A stretch of 64,000 nt of DNA from Liopterus haemorrhoidalis (GCA_963971575.1 OZ020622.1:34130301-34194300), one strand, 5' to 3'; counted from the stretch's first letter, positions 10,749 through 21,600 are shown. Program-made: numbers and translations. The notes: generated from the letters alone by a model not told the origin.

Positions 10749-10932
10749 GTTAGCGAAAATATAATTATGCAACATTTACACTTATTAACGATCGTAGGGT
10801 GCTATATCGTTGCTAAGGCATATTGTTTTATGTAAATAGAATAGTATAAAATATATCATATGATGTGCGAGACGTATTAGTTGATCAATAAAATCATGTC
10901 TTATTATTCATAAAATACCTTTTTTATTAATA
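10749..10932 (+). repeat. 3' long terminal repeat
   Basis: This is the second copy of the 184-bp LTR, with no difference from the first that I can find. It is followed directly by the target duplication TACAT. Confidence 0.93.
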
Positions 10933-10937
10933 TACAT

Positions 10938-11570
10938 TAAAAAAATAATACAAATACATAAACTTTTTTTTCTTCAAGTTCTGTTCTGAGTTCAAGCTTA
11001 GTTTAGTTTTATTTCAAAATTACCAATTTTTTTTTACAATTTCTGGTTAAAATCTGATATTTTATTTTAGGTATGTTTGAAGAAACAAGTGTTTCAGAAG
11101 AAGGAAAAGGTCAACTTGATTACATAGGCTGTTTTTATTTATGACTTTAACTGTTACCAGATGGGAAGAATAGGGCCGCATCGGACATCGAACGTGACAA
11201 GATGAATAGAATAAATAAATATCCTCAAGTACCACTAATTTAACTAGCTAATTTTAAAAAATGCTGTAAGGGTTTAAAAATAATTATTATAAAATTGTCT
11301 ACTTTTTAATAAAAATTGACTTCTTACCGTAAGAAGTTATTTTATTGTTTTCCCTAGAATTAAAGAATATCACTGATATCTGATAACCAATGCATACAAC
11401 AACATATCCAAATACAGATTATGTTACTTTTGTAACGGGTGCTGTGTGCTAACCATGTAATTTTATGTATTTTAATTATTTACTGAATAAACTTATTAAT
11501 TATTTTATTTTATTGTTTCGGATGTTTATAACCCTCGCGCTAATATACTATTGATAGATTACAATATATT
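10938..11570. other. AT-rich interior of the large hAT element, no gene seen
   Basis: The stretch between the LTR element and the tandem-repeat element is AT-rich, with many stops in all frames and no motif I recognise. It is presumably original hAT interior. Confidence 0.5.
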
Positions 11571-14500
11571 ATATACTAGCTGAAAACCCGTGCTTTGCTA
11601 CGGTATATTGATGGTCTCATTGGCATAAAATCCGCAGTTTGTTTTTAAACTTGTGTATGGGTAACCTTTATAACAAAAAATGTAGTCGATATCTCATCTG
11701 TCCTAAGAGATATTGAGGAACCCGTGAAAAAACATTTTACTCCTTTTCACCAGATAGGGGTCAAACTTGAAAAAATCCTTTCTTAGTGGGTTCTTACTTC
11801 ATACTGAAAAATGTACTCTCCGAATTTTTTATTTTTAACAAAAAAATACTAATTTACCCTTCAGGAGTGAAAGAAAACTGTCAAACTGTGAAAAAATATA
11901 TGCCAAAATGGAATGTTATAACTCAACAACCGCTGGAAATACAAAGGGTTCTATAATTCACCCCGAATGTAGATTCGCCCCTTTAGGGGTTGATTAAGAT
12001 AAAATCCTGAAATACATTTTTCGGCATTTGTATGGGTAATCTTTATAAGCAAAAACCAAGTCTATATCTTATTGATCCTAGAAGATATTAAGGCGTCCTT
12101 GAAATCACAATTCCCTCTTTTCACCCTTTAGGGGTGATATTTGTTAAAGGTAAAAAACTGTTAAAACCATTTCGAGACATTTTAAAAAGACACAGGAAAT
12201 ACGACGCGATGTATAATCTACCCCGTTTGTAGAATCACCCCTTTAGGGGTTGATTAGGACGTAATCCTGAAATAAGTTTTTCGGCATTTGTATGGATAAT
12301 TTTTGTAAGCAAACACCAAGTCGATATCTTACTGGTCCTAAAAGAATTAAGGAATTACTGAAATCACATTTCACCCCTTTTCAACCTTAAGGGGTGAAAT
12401 TTAAAAAAAATTGTCAAAATCATTTCGAGATATTAAAAAAAAAAAAACACCTATGTGCCAAAAAGTAATGTTGCAACTAAACGAACACAGGAAATGCGAC
12501 GGGATGTATAATTCATCCCGATTGTAGATCCACCCCTTAAGGGGTTGATTAGGACAAAATCCAAAAATTGGTTTTTCGGTATTTGCATGGGTAGTTTTTG
12601 TAAGCAAAAACCAAGTAGATATCTTATTGGTCCTAAAAAATGTTAAAAAATCCTTGAAATCACATTTTACCCCTTTTTACCCTTTAGGGGTTAAATTTAA
12701 AAAAATTGTCAAAACATTTCGAGATATTTTAAAAATACGCCTATGTGCCAAAAAGAAACCTTATAACTCAACAAACACAGGGAATACGACGGGATGTATA
12801 ATTCACCCCAATTGTAGATCCACCGTTTAGGGGTTGATTAGGACAAAAATCCTGAAATATATTTTTCCGTATTTGTATGGGTAATCTTTGTAAGCAAAAC
12901 GCAAGTCGATATCTTATTGGTCCTAAGAGATATTAAGGAATTCTTGAAATCACAATTCACCCCTTTTCACCTTTTAGGGGTGAAATTTAAAAAAAAAACT
13001 GTCAATACTATTTCGAGATATTTTAAAAAGACATCTATGTGCCAAAAATTAATGTTGCAACTAAACGAACAGAGGAAATACGACGGGATGTATAATTCAC
13101 CTTGATTGTAGATCCATCCCTTTAGGGGTTGATTAGGACCAAATCCTGAATAAAGTTTTCCGGTATTTGTATGGGTAATCTTCGTAAGCAAAAAGCAAGT
13201 CGATATCTTATTGGTCCTAAGAGATATTAAGGAATCCTTGAAATCACAATTCATCCCTTTTCACCCTTTAGGGGGTAATTTTAAAAAAATGTGAAAACTA
13301 TTTCGAGATATTTTAAAAAGATACCTATGTGCCAAAAAGTAATGTTGCAACTAAACGAACACAGGAAATACGGCGGGATGTATAATTCACCCCGATTGCA
13401 GATCCACCCCTTAAGGGGTGGATCTGCACCCCTTAAGGGGTGGATTAGGACAAAATCAAAAAATTAGTTTTTCGGCATTTGCAAGGGTAGTTTTTGTAAG
13501 CAAAATCCAAGTCGATGTCTTATTGGTGTTAAAAAATATTAAACAATCCTTGAAATCACATTTCACCCCTTTTCGCCCTTTAGGGGTTAAATTTAAAAAA
13601 GTTGTCAAAACCATTTCGAGATATTTTAAAAAGACGCCTATGTGCCAAAAAGAAACCTTATATCTCAATAAACACAGGGAATACGACGGGATGTATAATT
13701 CACCCAGATTGTAGATCCATCCTTTAGGGATTGATTAGGACAAAATCCTGAAATATATTTTTCGGTATTTGTATGGGTAATCTTTGTAATCAAAAAGCAA
13801 GTCAATATCTTATTGGCCCTAAGAGATTTAAGGAAACCTTGAAATCACAATTCACCCCTTTTCACCCTTTAGGGGTGAAATTTTAAAAAACTATCAAAAC
13901 CTTTTCGAGATATTTTAAAAAGACACCTATGTGCTAAAAAGTAATGTTGCAACTAAACGAACACAGAAAATACAACGGAATGTATAACCGATTGTAGATC
14001 CATCCCTTTAGGGGTTGATTAGGACAAATTCCTGAAATACGTTTTTCGGTAATTGTATGGATAATATTTGCAAGCAAACAGTAAGTCCATATCTTATTGG
14101 TCCTAAGAGATATTAAGGAATCCTTGAAATCACAATTCCCCCTTTTCAACCCTTAGGGGTGAAATTTTTAAAAACTGTCAAACCCGTTTCGAGATATTTT
14201 AAAAAGACACCTATGTGCCAAAAAGTAATGCTGCAACTAATGAACACAGGAAATACGACGGGATGTATAATTCACCCTGATTGTAGATCCACCCCTTTAG
14301 GGGTTGATTAGGACAAAAACCTGAAATATATTTTTCGGTATTTGTATAGGTAATCGTTGTAAGCAAAAAGCAAGTCGATATCTTATTGGTTCTAAGAGAT
14401 ATTAAGGAATACTTGAAATCATAATTCACCCCTTTTCACTTTATAGGGGTGAAATTTTAAAAAACTACCAAAACCTTTTCGAGATATTTTAAAAAGAGTC

Positions 14501-15185
14501 CTATGTGCTAAAAAGTAATATTGCAACTAAACGAACACAGGAAATACGACGGAATGTATAACTCACCCCGATTGTAGATCCACCCCTTTAGGGGTTGATT
14601 AGGACAAATTCCTGAAATAAATTTTCGGTAATTGTATGGATAATCTTTGCAAGCAAACAGTAAATCGATATCTTATTGATCCTAAGAGATATTAAGGAAT
14701 CCTTGAAATCACAATTCACCCCTTTTCAACCCTTAGGGGTGAAATTTCCAAAAACTGTCAATACCATTTCGAGATATTTTAAAGACACCTATGTGCCAAA
14801 AAGTAATCTTGCAACTAAACGAACACAGGAATTACGACGGGATGTATAATCCACCCCGATTGTAGGTTCACCCCTTTAGGGGTTGATTAGGGCAAAATCC
14901 CGAAATACGTTTTTCGGCATTTGTATGGATAATACTTGTAAGCAAAAACTAAGTCGATATCCCATCGGCCCTAAGAGATATTAAGTAATTCGTGAAATCA
15001 CATTTCACCCCTTTTCATCCCTTAGGAGTGGAATTTCGAAAAATCCCTTCTTAGTGGGTGCTTACGTCATGAAGGAAATACACTCTCCGAATTTGAAGTT
15101 TCTAGGCCCAGGGGTGCGGGCTGGGCGGTGATGAGTGAGTCAGTCAGTCAGTCAGGGCACTGCCTTATATATATATAGATAGATA
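11571..15185 (+). repeat. Dispersed element containing about ten tandem copies of a 290-bp unit
   Basis: The segment opens ACTAGCTGAAAACCCGTGC, closes with GAGTCAGTCAGTCAGTCAGG and a short ATAG run, and contains about ten tandem copies of a unit of 286-310 bp. Anchoring on TTTCGAGATATTTTAAAAA gives copies at about 12163, 12423, 12715, 13009, 13301, 13611, 13904, 14190, 14479 and 14766. Each unit carries two hairpin-capable motifs around CACCCCTTTAGGGGTG. Open frames within it recur with the unit and are artefacts. The outer ends resemble a widespread non-coding arthropod repeat, but I cannot assign a class. Confidence 0.85.
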
Positions 15186-15478
15186 GATTATTATAGATTA
15201 TTATATATTATTTTCTGTTTTTTTTTTTTTTTTTTTTTAATTTATATCTTTTCTGTTCTCGTTCAGTAACTTTGTTTTTGTAATAAAAAATTAGAAAAAT
15301 ATTTTATTTCAATTTTCTTTAAAGATTTCATAGGTGTAACTTAGTACTATTTTCAGTTTATTGTATTTAAACAACAAAAACAATAAAAAGAAATTAAAGT
15401 CAAGAAATTTTTTTTCAGGGGCCCACTTTTCATTTGCGCTTCAGTTCCCCTAACACTAAATCCGGCCCTGGTCTCGAC

Positions 15479-15637
15479 TAGCATTTTCACAAAGTAGACA
15501 GTAGTACAGAATCTAACGGGCCACTTGCAGTAGTTCATGCTGATGTATGTGGAAGTTAGATCAATTAGTGATTCTAAATATTTTCTAATTTTAGTAAAAT
15601 GGGTTTTGTTTATATTCTAAAAACCAAGTGTGCGACT
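15479..15637 (+). pseudogene. Copia integrase N-terminal fragment
   Basis: It continues Copia after the large hAT: SRLAFSQ, then in the next frame GPLAVVHADVCGS, the start of the integrase core where HADVCGP carries the first catalytic Asp, and finally VYILKTKCAT up to the target copy GTGCGACT of the next insertion. A TAG and frame changes make it inactive. Confidence 0.78.
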
Positions 15638-16446
15638 CAGTGGCGGCTGGTGCATGGAGGACAACGGGTCAGTGTCCTCCCAATTATTTACTTTTGAAAA
15701 AGTAGAAAATCTTTATTTAATAATAATGATAACATGTATTGTTTTCATTTTACCCATTTTAAATTAAGATTTAGTTATATTGAAATGTTTATAACTTAAA
15801 TTCACATCGATGTTTTTAGAATGGATATACGCCAGGCAGGGCAAAAGAGCGAATGTCTCAAATCTTTGTACGAGTGTAGATGCGGAGTACGAGCGGAGGT
15901 GAAGGACGAGCAATAGTATGTAACCTGTAGCAGCCATTGCAAGTGGGTCAAAACATATTTTGTCCGTAGTTTTAATTATCAGTCGGAGTACTTTATTTTG
16001 ACATTTGTTTGTAGTTATGTATTATTAAAAGGTTAGTAAGTTCGATGTTTTAATAATTATATTATTAAAATAGTGTTTTATTAGTATATTTGATAATAAT
16101 TTACTCGCTACATTTTCTCAAGTTTATATGATTGTGTTATATGTAAGTGGCGAATTTTGGGGAAAAATAATAATAAATAAATAAATAATTAAATTTTAAA
16201 AATGAATGAGAATGAAAATAGCGTGATTTCAATTTTAGAGCTGGTTTCCAAAAATAATTGAACCTATGATATAAAAATTAGACTATAGGACCACCAAGAC
16301 CGGAATTCATTTTAACGAGTTCCGAAGAAAATTAAAAAGAAAACAATAAAGTTATTTTAAGGAAATTTCATTCAAAAACCTTTTTGATTAACTTTTGCCC
16401 TAAAAAAGCTTATTGTCCCACCAGAAAATGTCACGTGCCGCCACTG
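15638..16446. mobile_element. hAT-type MITE (809 bp)
   Basis: The ends are CAGTGGCGGCTGGTGC and, reversed, CAGTGGCGGCACGTGA. The flanks GTGCGACT (15630-15637) and GTTCGACT (16447-16454) are an 8-bp duplication with one difference. The interior has no coding capacity I can see. Copia resumes on the far side in the same context. Confidence 0.88.
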
Positions 16447-16454
16447 GTTCGACT

Positions 16455-17155
16455 ACTTAAGAAAATTCTAAATTATGCCCAGAAAAACCAAGATTTTTAA
16501 AACTGATAATGGAGGAGAATTGTGTGACAATAAATTTGAAGATTTTTTAAAAGACTGGAATCATTCACCAAAAAACAAACCCATATACGATGCAGGCTTA
16601 GAGAAAAGGTTTTGGGCAGAAACTGTACATCACGCTATATATCTTAGTAATAGATCTACAGCTTCTAAGTTAAATAATAAAACTCCATTTGAGATTTGGA
16701 CAGGTAAGAAACTAAACGTAAGTAATCGTAGAATTTTTGGTAGTAGCGTCATGATGCATGTACCCAAAGAAAGTAGATTGAAATAGGACAAAAAGGCAAA
16801 AAAAGGTATTCTTGTTGGTTACATTGAAATACAAAAGGCTATCGAGTATATTTTCCAAATAACAATACCATAATAATGAAGAATATTTCTATATTCTTCA
16901 ATTTACTGGAACTAACAGGATATCAGATGTTTGTAAAGAAAAAGTAGTGGGGGATACTGAAATCAAAAATCATAAAATGATACGATTTGTTAGACAGCTC
17001 ACATGAAGCTGAGCAATTGGAATCAGTTCCTGATACAATTCAGGACAAATGTGACTGCATCATTCAGCGTAGAGAAGAAGTTCCAGTGACGTTGAGAAGA
17101 TCGCAGAGAGAACGAAAACCAAAGGAACTGGATGATTATGTAACATATTGCTTCA
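16455..17155 (+). pseudogene. Copia integrase core and linker fragment
   Basis: The frame reads KIFKTDNGGEL (second catalytic Asp), then after about 20 residues jumps to RFWAETVHHAIYLSNRS, TPFEIWTGKK and FGSSVMMHVPK. The stretch that normally holds NGVAER with the catalytic Glu is missing, so a deletion removed it. After a stop the sequence continues as KKGILVGY, and later as SQRERKPKELDDYVTY with several stops, matching the region before the Copia reverse transcriptase. The reverse transcriptase itself is absent: the element ends at about 17155. Confidence 0.88.
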
Positions 17156-17230
17156 TGCCTTCGTAGTCTAGTAGCTCTAGAACGAGAACGCGAAATTCTT
17201 AGGTTGACGGGTTCGATTCCCGGTGAGGCA
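17156..17230 (+). tRNA. tRNA-like sequence (pseudo-tRNA or SINE head)
   Basis: The 75 bp contain an A box (TAGTCTAGTAG) and a perfect B box (GGTTCGATTCC) at tRNA spacing. The 5' TGCCTTC and 3' GAGGCA ends can pair as an acceptor stem with one or two faults, and GAGAA/TTCTT can form an anticodon stem. The conserved U33 is missing from the anticodon loop, so it is unlikely to be a working tRNA. It sits exactly between the truncated Copia and a truncated minus-strand Gypsy, with no SINE body or tail. Confidence 0.55.
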
Positions 17231-17871
17231 GAACTTCTTGCTTTGGAACATACAGGAGGTCCTGAAGTAACTATGACATGGTTAACATCATTGCGTACCT
17301 CATGGAAATGTGGTTTCTCTAGCAGCAAATTAGGATATTGTGAAATTCTGCTAGAAAAATTTTGTTGCGGTGAAATGACTAACATGCTGGTTCATTGGAA
17401 GTAGCTACAGTACCTATGGTTGACATCTGTATTTTCCTGTCTAGTAAGCGTCCACCTTTAAGATCCACAAGTAGACTAAACTGGCTCAAGAAGTCGGCTC
17501 CCATAACAGGATTATTCACATCTGCTAATATGAATGGCCAGCAAAATATCCTTCTCAGGCCTAAACCAACGTTAAGCAGACGTTCGCCGTAGGTTTGTAT
17601 TATTGAACCGTACAATTCTCCTTTGGAGTCAGTTTGTTTGTCCCGTAAAGATGGGGAATAACGGATATGTCAGCTCCGCTGTCAACTAGGAATCTTAAAC
17701 CAGTATGCTTGTCTGTTACAAAAAGGCGACTTGATTTATGTGTCGCATCCCCTACCGCCGAAAGGGACGAGCCTAAACGTTTTCCTTTTTGTTGTTGAAC
17801 GTATATGGTTTATGGCATTTCTTGGCGGCGTCACCAAATTTAAACTGGCACCAACAGAAATCGTGTTTTCC
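17231..17871 (-). pseudogene. Gypsy nucleocapsid/protease/RT-start fragment
   Basis: Downstream of gag, the minus strand reads a CxxCxFKFGDAAKKC-like knuckle, then GLRFLVDSGADISV in broken frame (aspartic protease), then ADVNNPVMGADFLSQFSLLVD (17560-17480), a signature of the protease-RT junction. After a break it continues with NHVIVTSGPPV (about 17290-17260), which normally precedes the first RT block. The fragment stops there, at the tRNA-like sequence. Confidence 0.85.
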
Positions 17872-18470
17872 TTAGTGAGGTGACTTGGATCGTGACCTAC
17901 CACGAAAAGATCTGGATCTTATACCGCTGATGGACTGGATTAGTTCGGATAACTGTTTTTCAAGATTTGCTAATCTATCATTGAGAGAGGTAGATGGTGT
18001 AGCTGCGGGTGGTGAAATAATAGAGCTCACAAATGATTGCCCTGTTGTTATGTCTAAAAATTTATCTGCCATAATGGCCAGATTATCCAACATATCTTTA
18101 CTTGTGGTCAGGATTGAACTAGCGTTTATTGGAAGACGTTGTAAAAACAAGGTTCTTAAAAAATCATCTGTTACTGCACCACCTGCGAGTGATGTCATCT
18201 CTCTGAGCAAAACTGGCTGCCGTTTGTCATCAATGTCAATCTCGGTTATTAATTTTTTTTGGTTTTGACTGTTTCTGACTCTGCAAATTCCTCTATCAAC
18301 CGCTTTTTTAAATCTATGCAAGCAGTATTGCTGGGTGTTCTAGATAAGATCGAAAACTAGTTCAGCCACTTCGCTGTCAAGTGAACTAAGGACGTAATTG
18401 TACTTAGTGATTTCAGCTATAACACCGGCTGTATTAAATTGAGCTTCTACTTTGTTACGTTCAAATATCG
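17872..18470 (-). pseudogene. Gypsy gag (capsid) fragment
   Basis: The minus-strand reading begins with VEAQFNTAG, runs through YVLSSLDSEVAELV, and continues after a break as PVLLREMTSLAGG, LRTLFLQRLP and LAIMADKFLDI, the usual order in the capsid of this common invertebrate Gypsy group. It ends in an Arg/Ser-rich tail (SRSFRGRSRSKS). The open part at 17872-18321 covers 149 residues. A frame break near 18325 separates it from the upstream part, and the N-terminus is lost. Confidence 0.85.
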
Positions 18471-19240
18471 CGCCTCGCACTGAATGCATTCACAATCAAT
18501 AAATACAAAATTATTAAGAACCAAGTGTGTTATGTTTCCATGGCACACTTGGTAATAAATAAATACTGTTCTGTTATAAAACAAAGGTTGAATACACAGG
18601 CTGATCTTGATTATATTGCTAATTCTTGTGAATTTTGGTGCAACTACGACCACGGGACTAGTTCCCGGAGAATTCTATAATCAGCCAGCCATAACTTGTA
18701 AATTTTCATACATTCACACGTCTTGCGACGGATTTTTGGGAACAACAGTTTTATAGACGTTATAGGCACGTTTACCAGCATACGTGGTAAGAGAATATAT
18801 TTGAAGTTATCTTTCTATGATATAAAACGGGTATAGGAAATAATATTATTTTGGAGCGACCTTTCCTTGAGATTTTGATAATTGTATTCAGTAGTGGTGC
18901 GTCCGACAGCTATGTATGTCTCAGGTTTGTAGTTCGGACTTACAACCCGTTCCTTGTAAAGACACGCACGTCCCACCTTGTCAAGGTGTTTTTTCCATTT
19001 TGTGAACGTACTGGGACATACTTATCTTTTCGGAGAGCATCAGTATCTGTAACTTAGAGTTGTATGTAGTGACTTGGCCAAGATACACTTTAGATATATG
19101 CAATATTGATGATAAGGTTATTGAGGGCCTGAATTGCCTTTCTGAAGATTTATTCACTTCTGTCTTGCTACCGTTGAGAAGGTGTTGAGCAACTCGTACG
19201 GCAGTGCGACACTGCAGTACATTAGTATACTGATTATTTC
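18471..19240. other. No gene recognised
   Basis: This stretch is less AT-rich than its surroundings and has only short frames. It could be leader or LTR sequence of the Gypsy fragment, but I found no repeat pair to show that. Confidence 0.4.
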
Positions 19241-19378
19241 ATCAAAATTTATCGTTTTCTTTAAAACATTTATAGTTATTTTTATTAATTGGAAAATTGT
19301 TTAAACCTAAACCATTCACAATAAATATATGTCACATTACAACGTCTCGTTTGTATTTTGCATTATAAAAATTAAATA

Positions 19379-19918
19379 ATGAACCAAAATAAAAGGAAAA
19401 GGTGTTCTAACTATTCTATTAAGGAAATTGATACTCTTGTGATGCTAATGGCAGAATTTAAGGACCAAGTTGGCAAGTTTAATAGTAATAATTTCCTAGT
19501 ATTTAGTAAGTTTATATATTTTATTTATTTTGAACGTCGTTTTGAATGCAAAAAAACAGATCATGTTTCAAGTGCCGAAAATGAAAAAGCATGGAGCTGC
19601 GTAGCAGAAAAGTTCAATGTTTTGATGAAGACTGGAAGAACTAAGGGAAATTTAAAAAGCAAATGAGATACGCTAAAGAAAAAACGCCAGAAAAGGTGTC
19701 TCAAAAGTTAAATGCAAGATAAAGAAAACTGGTGGTGGTCCTACTACAAAAATGAAAATTGACGATATATCCAACAGAATTCTGGGAATAATTGGTGTTA
19801 GTGGTACCGGGACAGAAAGTGAATTTGATTGTGAAGCCGTAAACGTCGAAAGTTACAACGGAAACTGTAACGATTGCGAAACTTTTTCCAGTACTGCAAA
19901 ACTATCGGAGGTAATTTA
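19379..19918 (+). pseudogene. Harbinger accessory protein (Myb/SANT-like) remnant
   Basis: The frame at 19379-19666 starts MNQNKRKRCSNYSIKEIDTL and includes ECKKTD, EKAWSCVAEKFNVL and GRTKGNLKSK, the three-helix Myb/SANT pattern of Harbinger accessory proteins. A short insertion (FSKFIYFIYFERRF) interrupts helix one and may be an unspliced intron. After a one-base shift it continues as KKTGGGPTTKM, the conserved Thr-Gly-Gly-Gly-Pro turn that follows the domain, and ends near 19918. No matching transposase or ends are visible next to it, so it is an orphan fragment. Confidence 0.78.
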
Positions 19919-20631
19919 AGATTATTCTTCAAATACCTAAAACGATAATACTTCTTTAGGAACATACCGAAAAAAATTGTTATATACTTAAAATATCATA
20001 GTAACAATTGATTGTTACTTTTCAGTTGTAATAAAATGTAGTTTAACAATAAAGATATATATTTTCGTATTCGTGTATTATTGATATCGGTCCACCACAA
20101 GAATGGTAAACAATTGATAAACGATTGAAGATCGACAATAAACGAGTGAAGTCAATGGAATCCTGCAAGTTTGCGAAAGCCAATAAACAACGCACTAACT
20201 TTGAATGATTTGCAAGATTTATATGTTTCAAATATTATTAATAATATAAAATGTGTGTGTCAGATAGAAGATCAAGATCTCGACACCACTGACGTATCTA
20301 TGGAAATACAGTATTCTATATATCTATGGAGTTGATATATAATATGTAGTGAGTTGTCAAATGAAAAAATATAAACTCCATTCACAATAAATATGAGATG
20401 ACGTCACACTTGGTTAATTTAAGTACCAACGTTATGATATGTTTTAATCAACATCAATCCATCACTCAGTTAGTACATTTATTTATTTAATGTTGGTAGA
20501 TTTTTCCAATGTTGTCAGTTTAAAATTGGATTGTTCAATCGTTATTTGTCAGGTTGTCGTTTAGGTACTTACAAGTAACAGTGAAGTTATATTTTATTCT
20601 TTTTAAATTTAATTGTAATTTAAATGTAAAA
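19919..20631. other. No gene recognised
   Basis: AT-rich intergenic sequence. The 16-bp string CATTCACAATAAATAT occurs at about 20382 and also at about 19315, upstream of the Myb/SANT remnant, which may mark the ends of a lost element. Confidence 0.35.
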
Positions 20632-21032
20632 ATGCCCAAAGCTCTTAGTAGCCGTGCTCAAAGGATGGTTTTGTCTCATATTAATTATTTTGAAAGAGAG
20701 CGAGACAATGGTGGACCTTCAATGGATGTGAAATGCGTCAGAGATGTGAGTAAATATAAAATTTAGTTTATATCTATGGTCTTTTCACTTGAATATATTT
20801 CTACAAATAATTGTTTATTAACTTTTTAGAGAGTTAATAAAAATAGTTAATAAGTAAATAAAATGGCAGCACAACAAGCGAGAGGTGAAACTGTCAATAG
20901 CCCGAAAAAGAAACGAACACGTACTAAATCTGTTGTAGAATTAGACAATTTTACAACAGTTGGGATACGTAATGTAATTTATGAGATGTACCGTAATAGT
21001 AAGGACACAACATCTCTACGTGAGGCCTCTTA
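20632..21032 (+). pseudogene. DDE_3-type (IS630-Tc1-like) transposase, N-terminal exons
   Basis: An ATG at 20632 opens MPKALSSRAQRMVLSHINYF and ERERDNGGPS, the N-terminal helix-turn-helix start of a widespread invertebrate DDE_3 transposase family. The frame reaches VRD followed by GTGAGT (a good splice donor). After a plausible TTTTTAG acceptor near 20829, coding resumes with SPKKKRTRTKSVVELDNF and IRNVIYEMYRNSK, ending in a double stop at about 21030. The catalytic domain is missing. The same family appears at 24.6 and 53-57.9 kb. Confidence 0.6.
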
Positions 21033-21600
21033 ATAAATTAATTTGATTTTAGGAGAGCATCGACAGTATCGACACTATTAATATAAAATTACATGAAAGG
21101 GGACTGTATGATGGTTGATGATGGCTGTATGATGGACTTCCCTTTGGAAGATTTTAAGAAATATAGGTTTTAAATATAAAACTTCCCCAAATCGTTCTGA
21201 AAAGAATAAAATTTCTTAATTTCTTTTTATTTTTTTCTTATTTATGGTCGATATAACCTAACTTTTTTTAACAGTTTACGTATTGGCAACAAGGTGAGTT
21301 TTTCAACTGTGACGTCATTTCAAAGTTACGGTAAATGGACTTTATAATCATTAATTTAATTACTACTGTTATATATTACGTTTTTATTTATTATATCGTG
21401 AATGAAAAATTTCTATTTATTTATTTATTTATTTACCGGGTTGAATCTCACCCGATTTGACAATAAAAGGTGTAGTCTGTATTGTGCCTTTATTTATCTT
21501 GTGTTAACTTTATTTATTTTATTTTCAATATTGGGTACGAAAGGTACTACTGTCGGCGGTGTTCTGAATCACACTTGAGGCCTTGGCGAAATGTTTGATT
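21033..21600. other. No gene recognised
   Basis: AT-rich sequence with a short TTTA run near 21420 and no coding signal. Confidence 0.4.

Larger units (their letters stand above)
9253..10932 (+). mobile_element. Non-autonomous Gypsy-type LTR retrotransposon with identical LTRs
   Basis: Two 184-bp direct repeats (9253-9436 and 10749-10932) that look identical base for base enclose 1.3 kb. The 5-bp duplication TACAT lies on both sides (9248-9252 and 10933-10937). Each LTR starts GTTAGCG, ends TTAATA and contains an AATAAA signal. The same LTR ends occur on the Gypsy at 41447. The interior joins a short gag-like piece (TATTGGTGCAAAGAAATTG near 9511, like the gag at 41805) to the 3' end of pol plus downstream sequence (9840-10322, about 95% like 45616-46099 by eye), so it is an internally deleted relative. 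Identical LTRs point to a recent insertion. Confidence 0.92.
9113..15470. mobile_element. Large hAT transposon carrying nested repeats
   Basis: The left end CAGGCCCGGATT and reversed right end CAGGGCCGGATT are hAT-type termini, flanked on both sides by the 8-bp duplication GTCTCGAC (9105-9112 and 15471-15478). The outermost 60 bp on each side are the element itself. Most of the 6.36 kb is later material: an LTR retrotransposon derivative (9253-10932) and a tandem-repeat element (about 11571-15185). No hAT transposase is recognisable between them, so it was probably non-autonomous. Removing it rejoins Copia as SRLAFSQ. Confidence 0.9.
1943..17155 (+). mobile_element. Copia (Ty1) retrotransposon broken into five pieces by nested insertions
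   Basis: Five separated segments (1943-2087, 7185-7389, 8816-9112, 15479-15637, 16455-17155) together read in order as Copia zinc-knuckle/protease, pre-integrase, integrase and the post-integrase linker, all on the plus strand. The material between them is a Harbinger element, a mariner-like element, a large hAT and a hAT MITE, each flanked by its own target duplication (TTA, TA, GTCTCGAC, and GTGCGACT/GTTCGACT). Taking out each insertion with one copy of its target sequence joins the protein on both sides in register or within one base. No LTR is seen: the 5' part lies left of the hAT at the window edge and the element is truncated on the right at about 17155. Confidence 0.85.
17231..18470 (-). 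mobile_element. Gypsy (Ty3) retrotransposon fragment
   Basis: On the minus strand the segment carries gag, protease and the first residues of the reverse-transcriptase region in the normal order, truncated at both ends. No LTR is recognised. It is a different lineage from the Gypsy at 41.4 kb. Confidence 0.85.

Noticed and set aside
12401..14429. Several 60-98 residue frames on both strands with similar sequences
   Set aside because: They recur with the 290-bp tandem unit and have no start context or domain; they are products of the repeat.
11571..15185. CRISPR-like array
   Set aside because: Units are about 290 bp, contiguous and without spacers, in a eukaryotic transposon context.
17156..17230. 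A functional tRNA gene
   Set aside because: The anticodon loop lacks U33 and stems have mismatches; kept only as tRNA-like.
18471..19240. LTR of the minus-strand Gypsy fragment
   Set aside because: No second copy and no clear terminal dinucleotides, so it cannot be distinguished from unrelated sequence.
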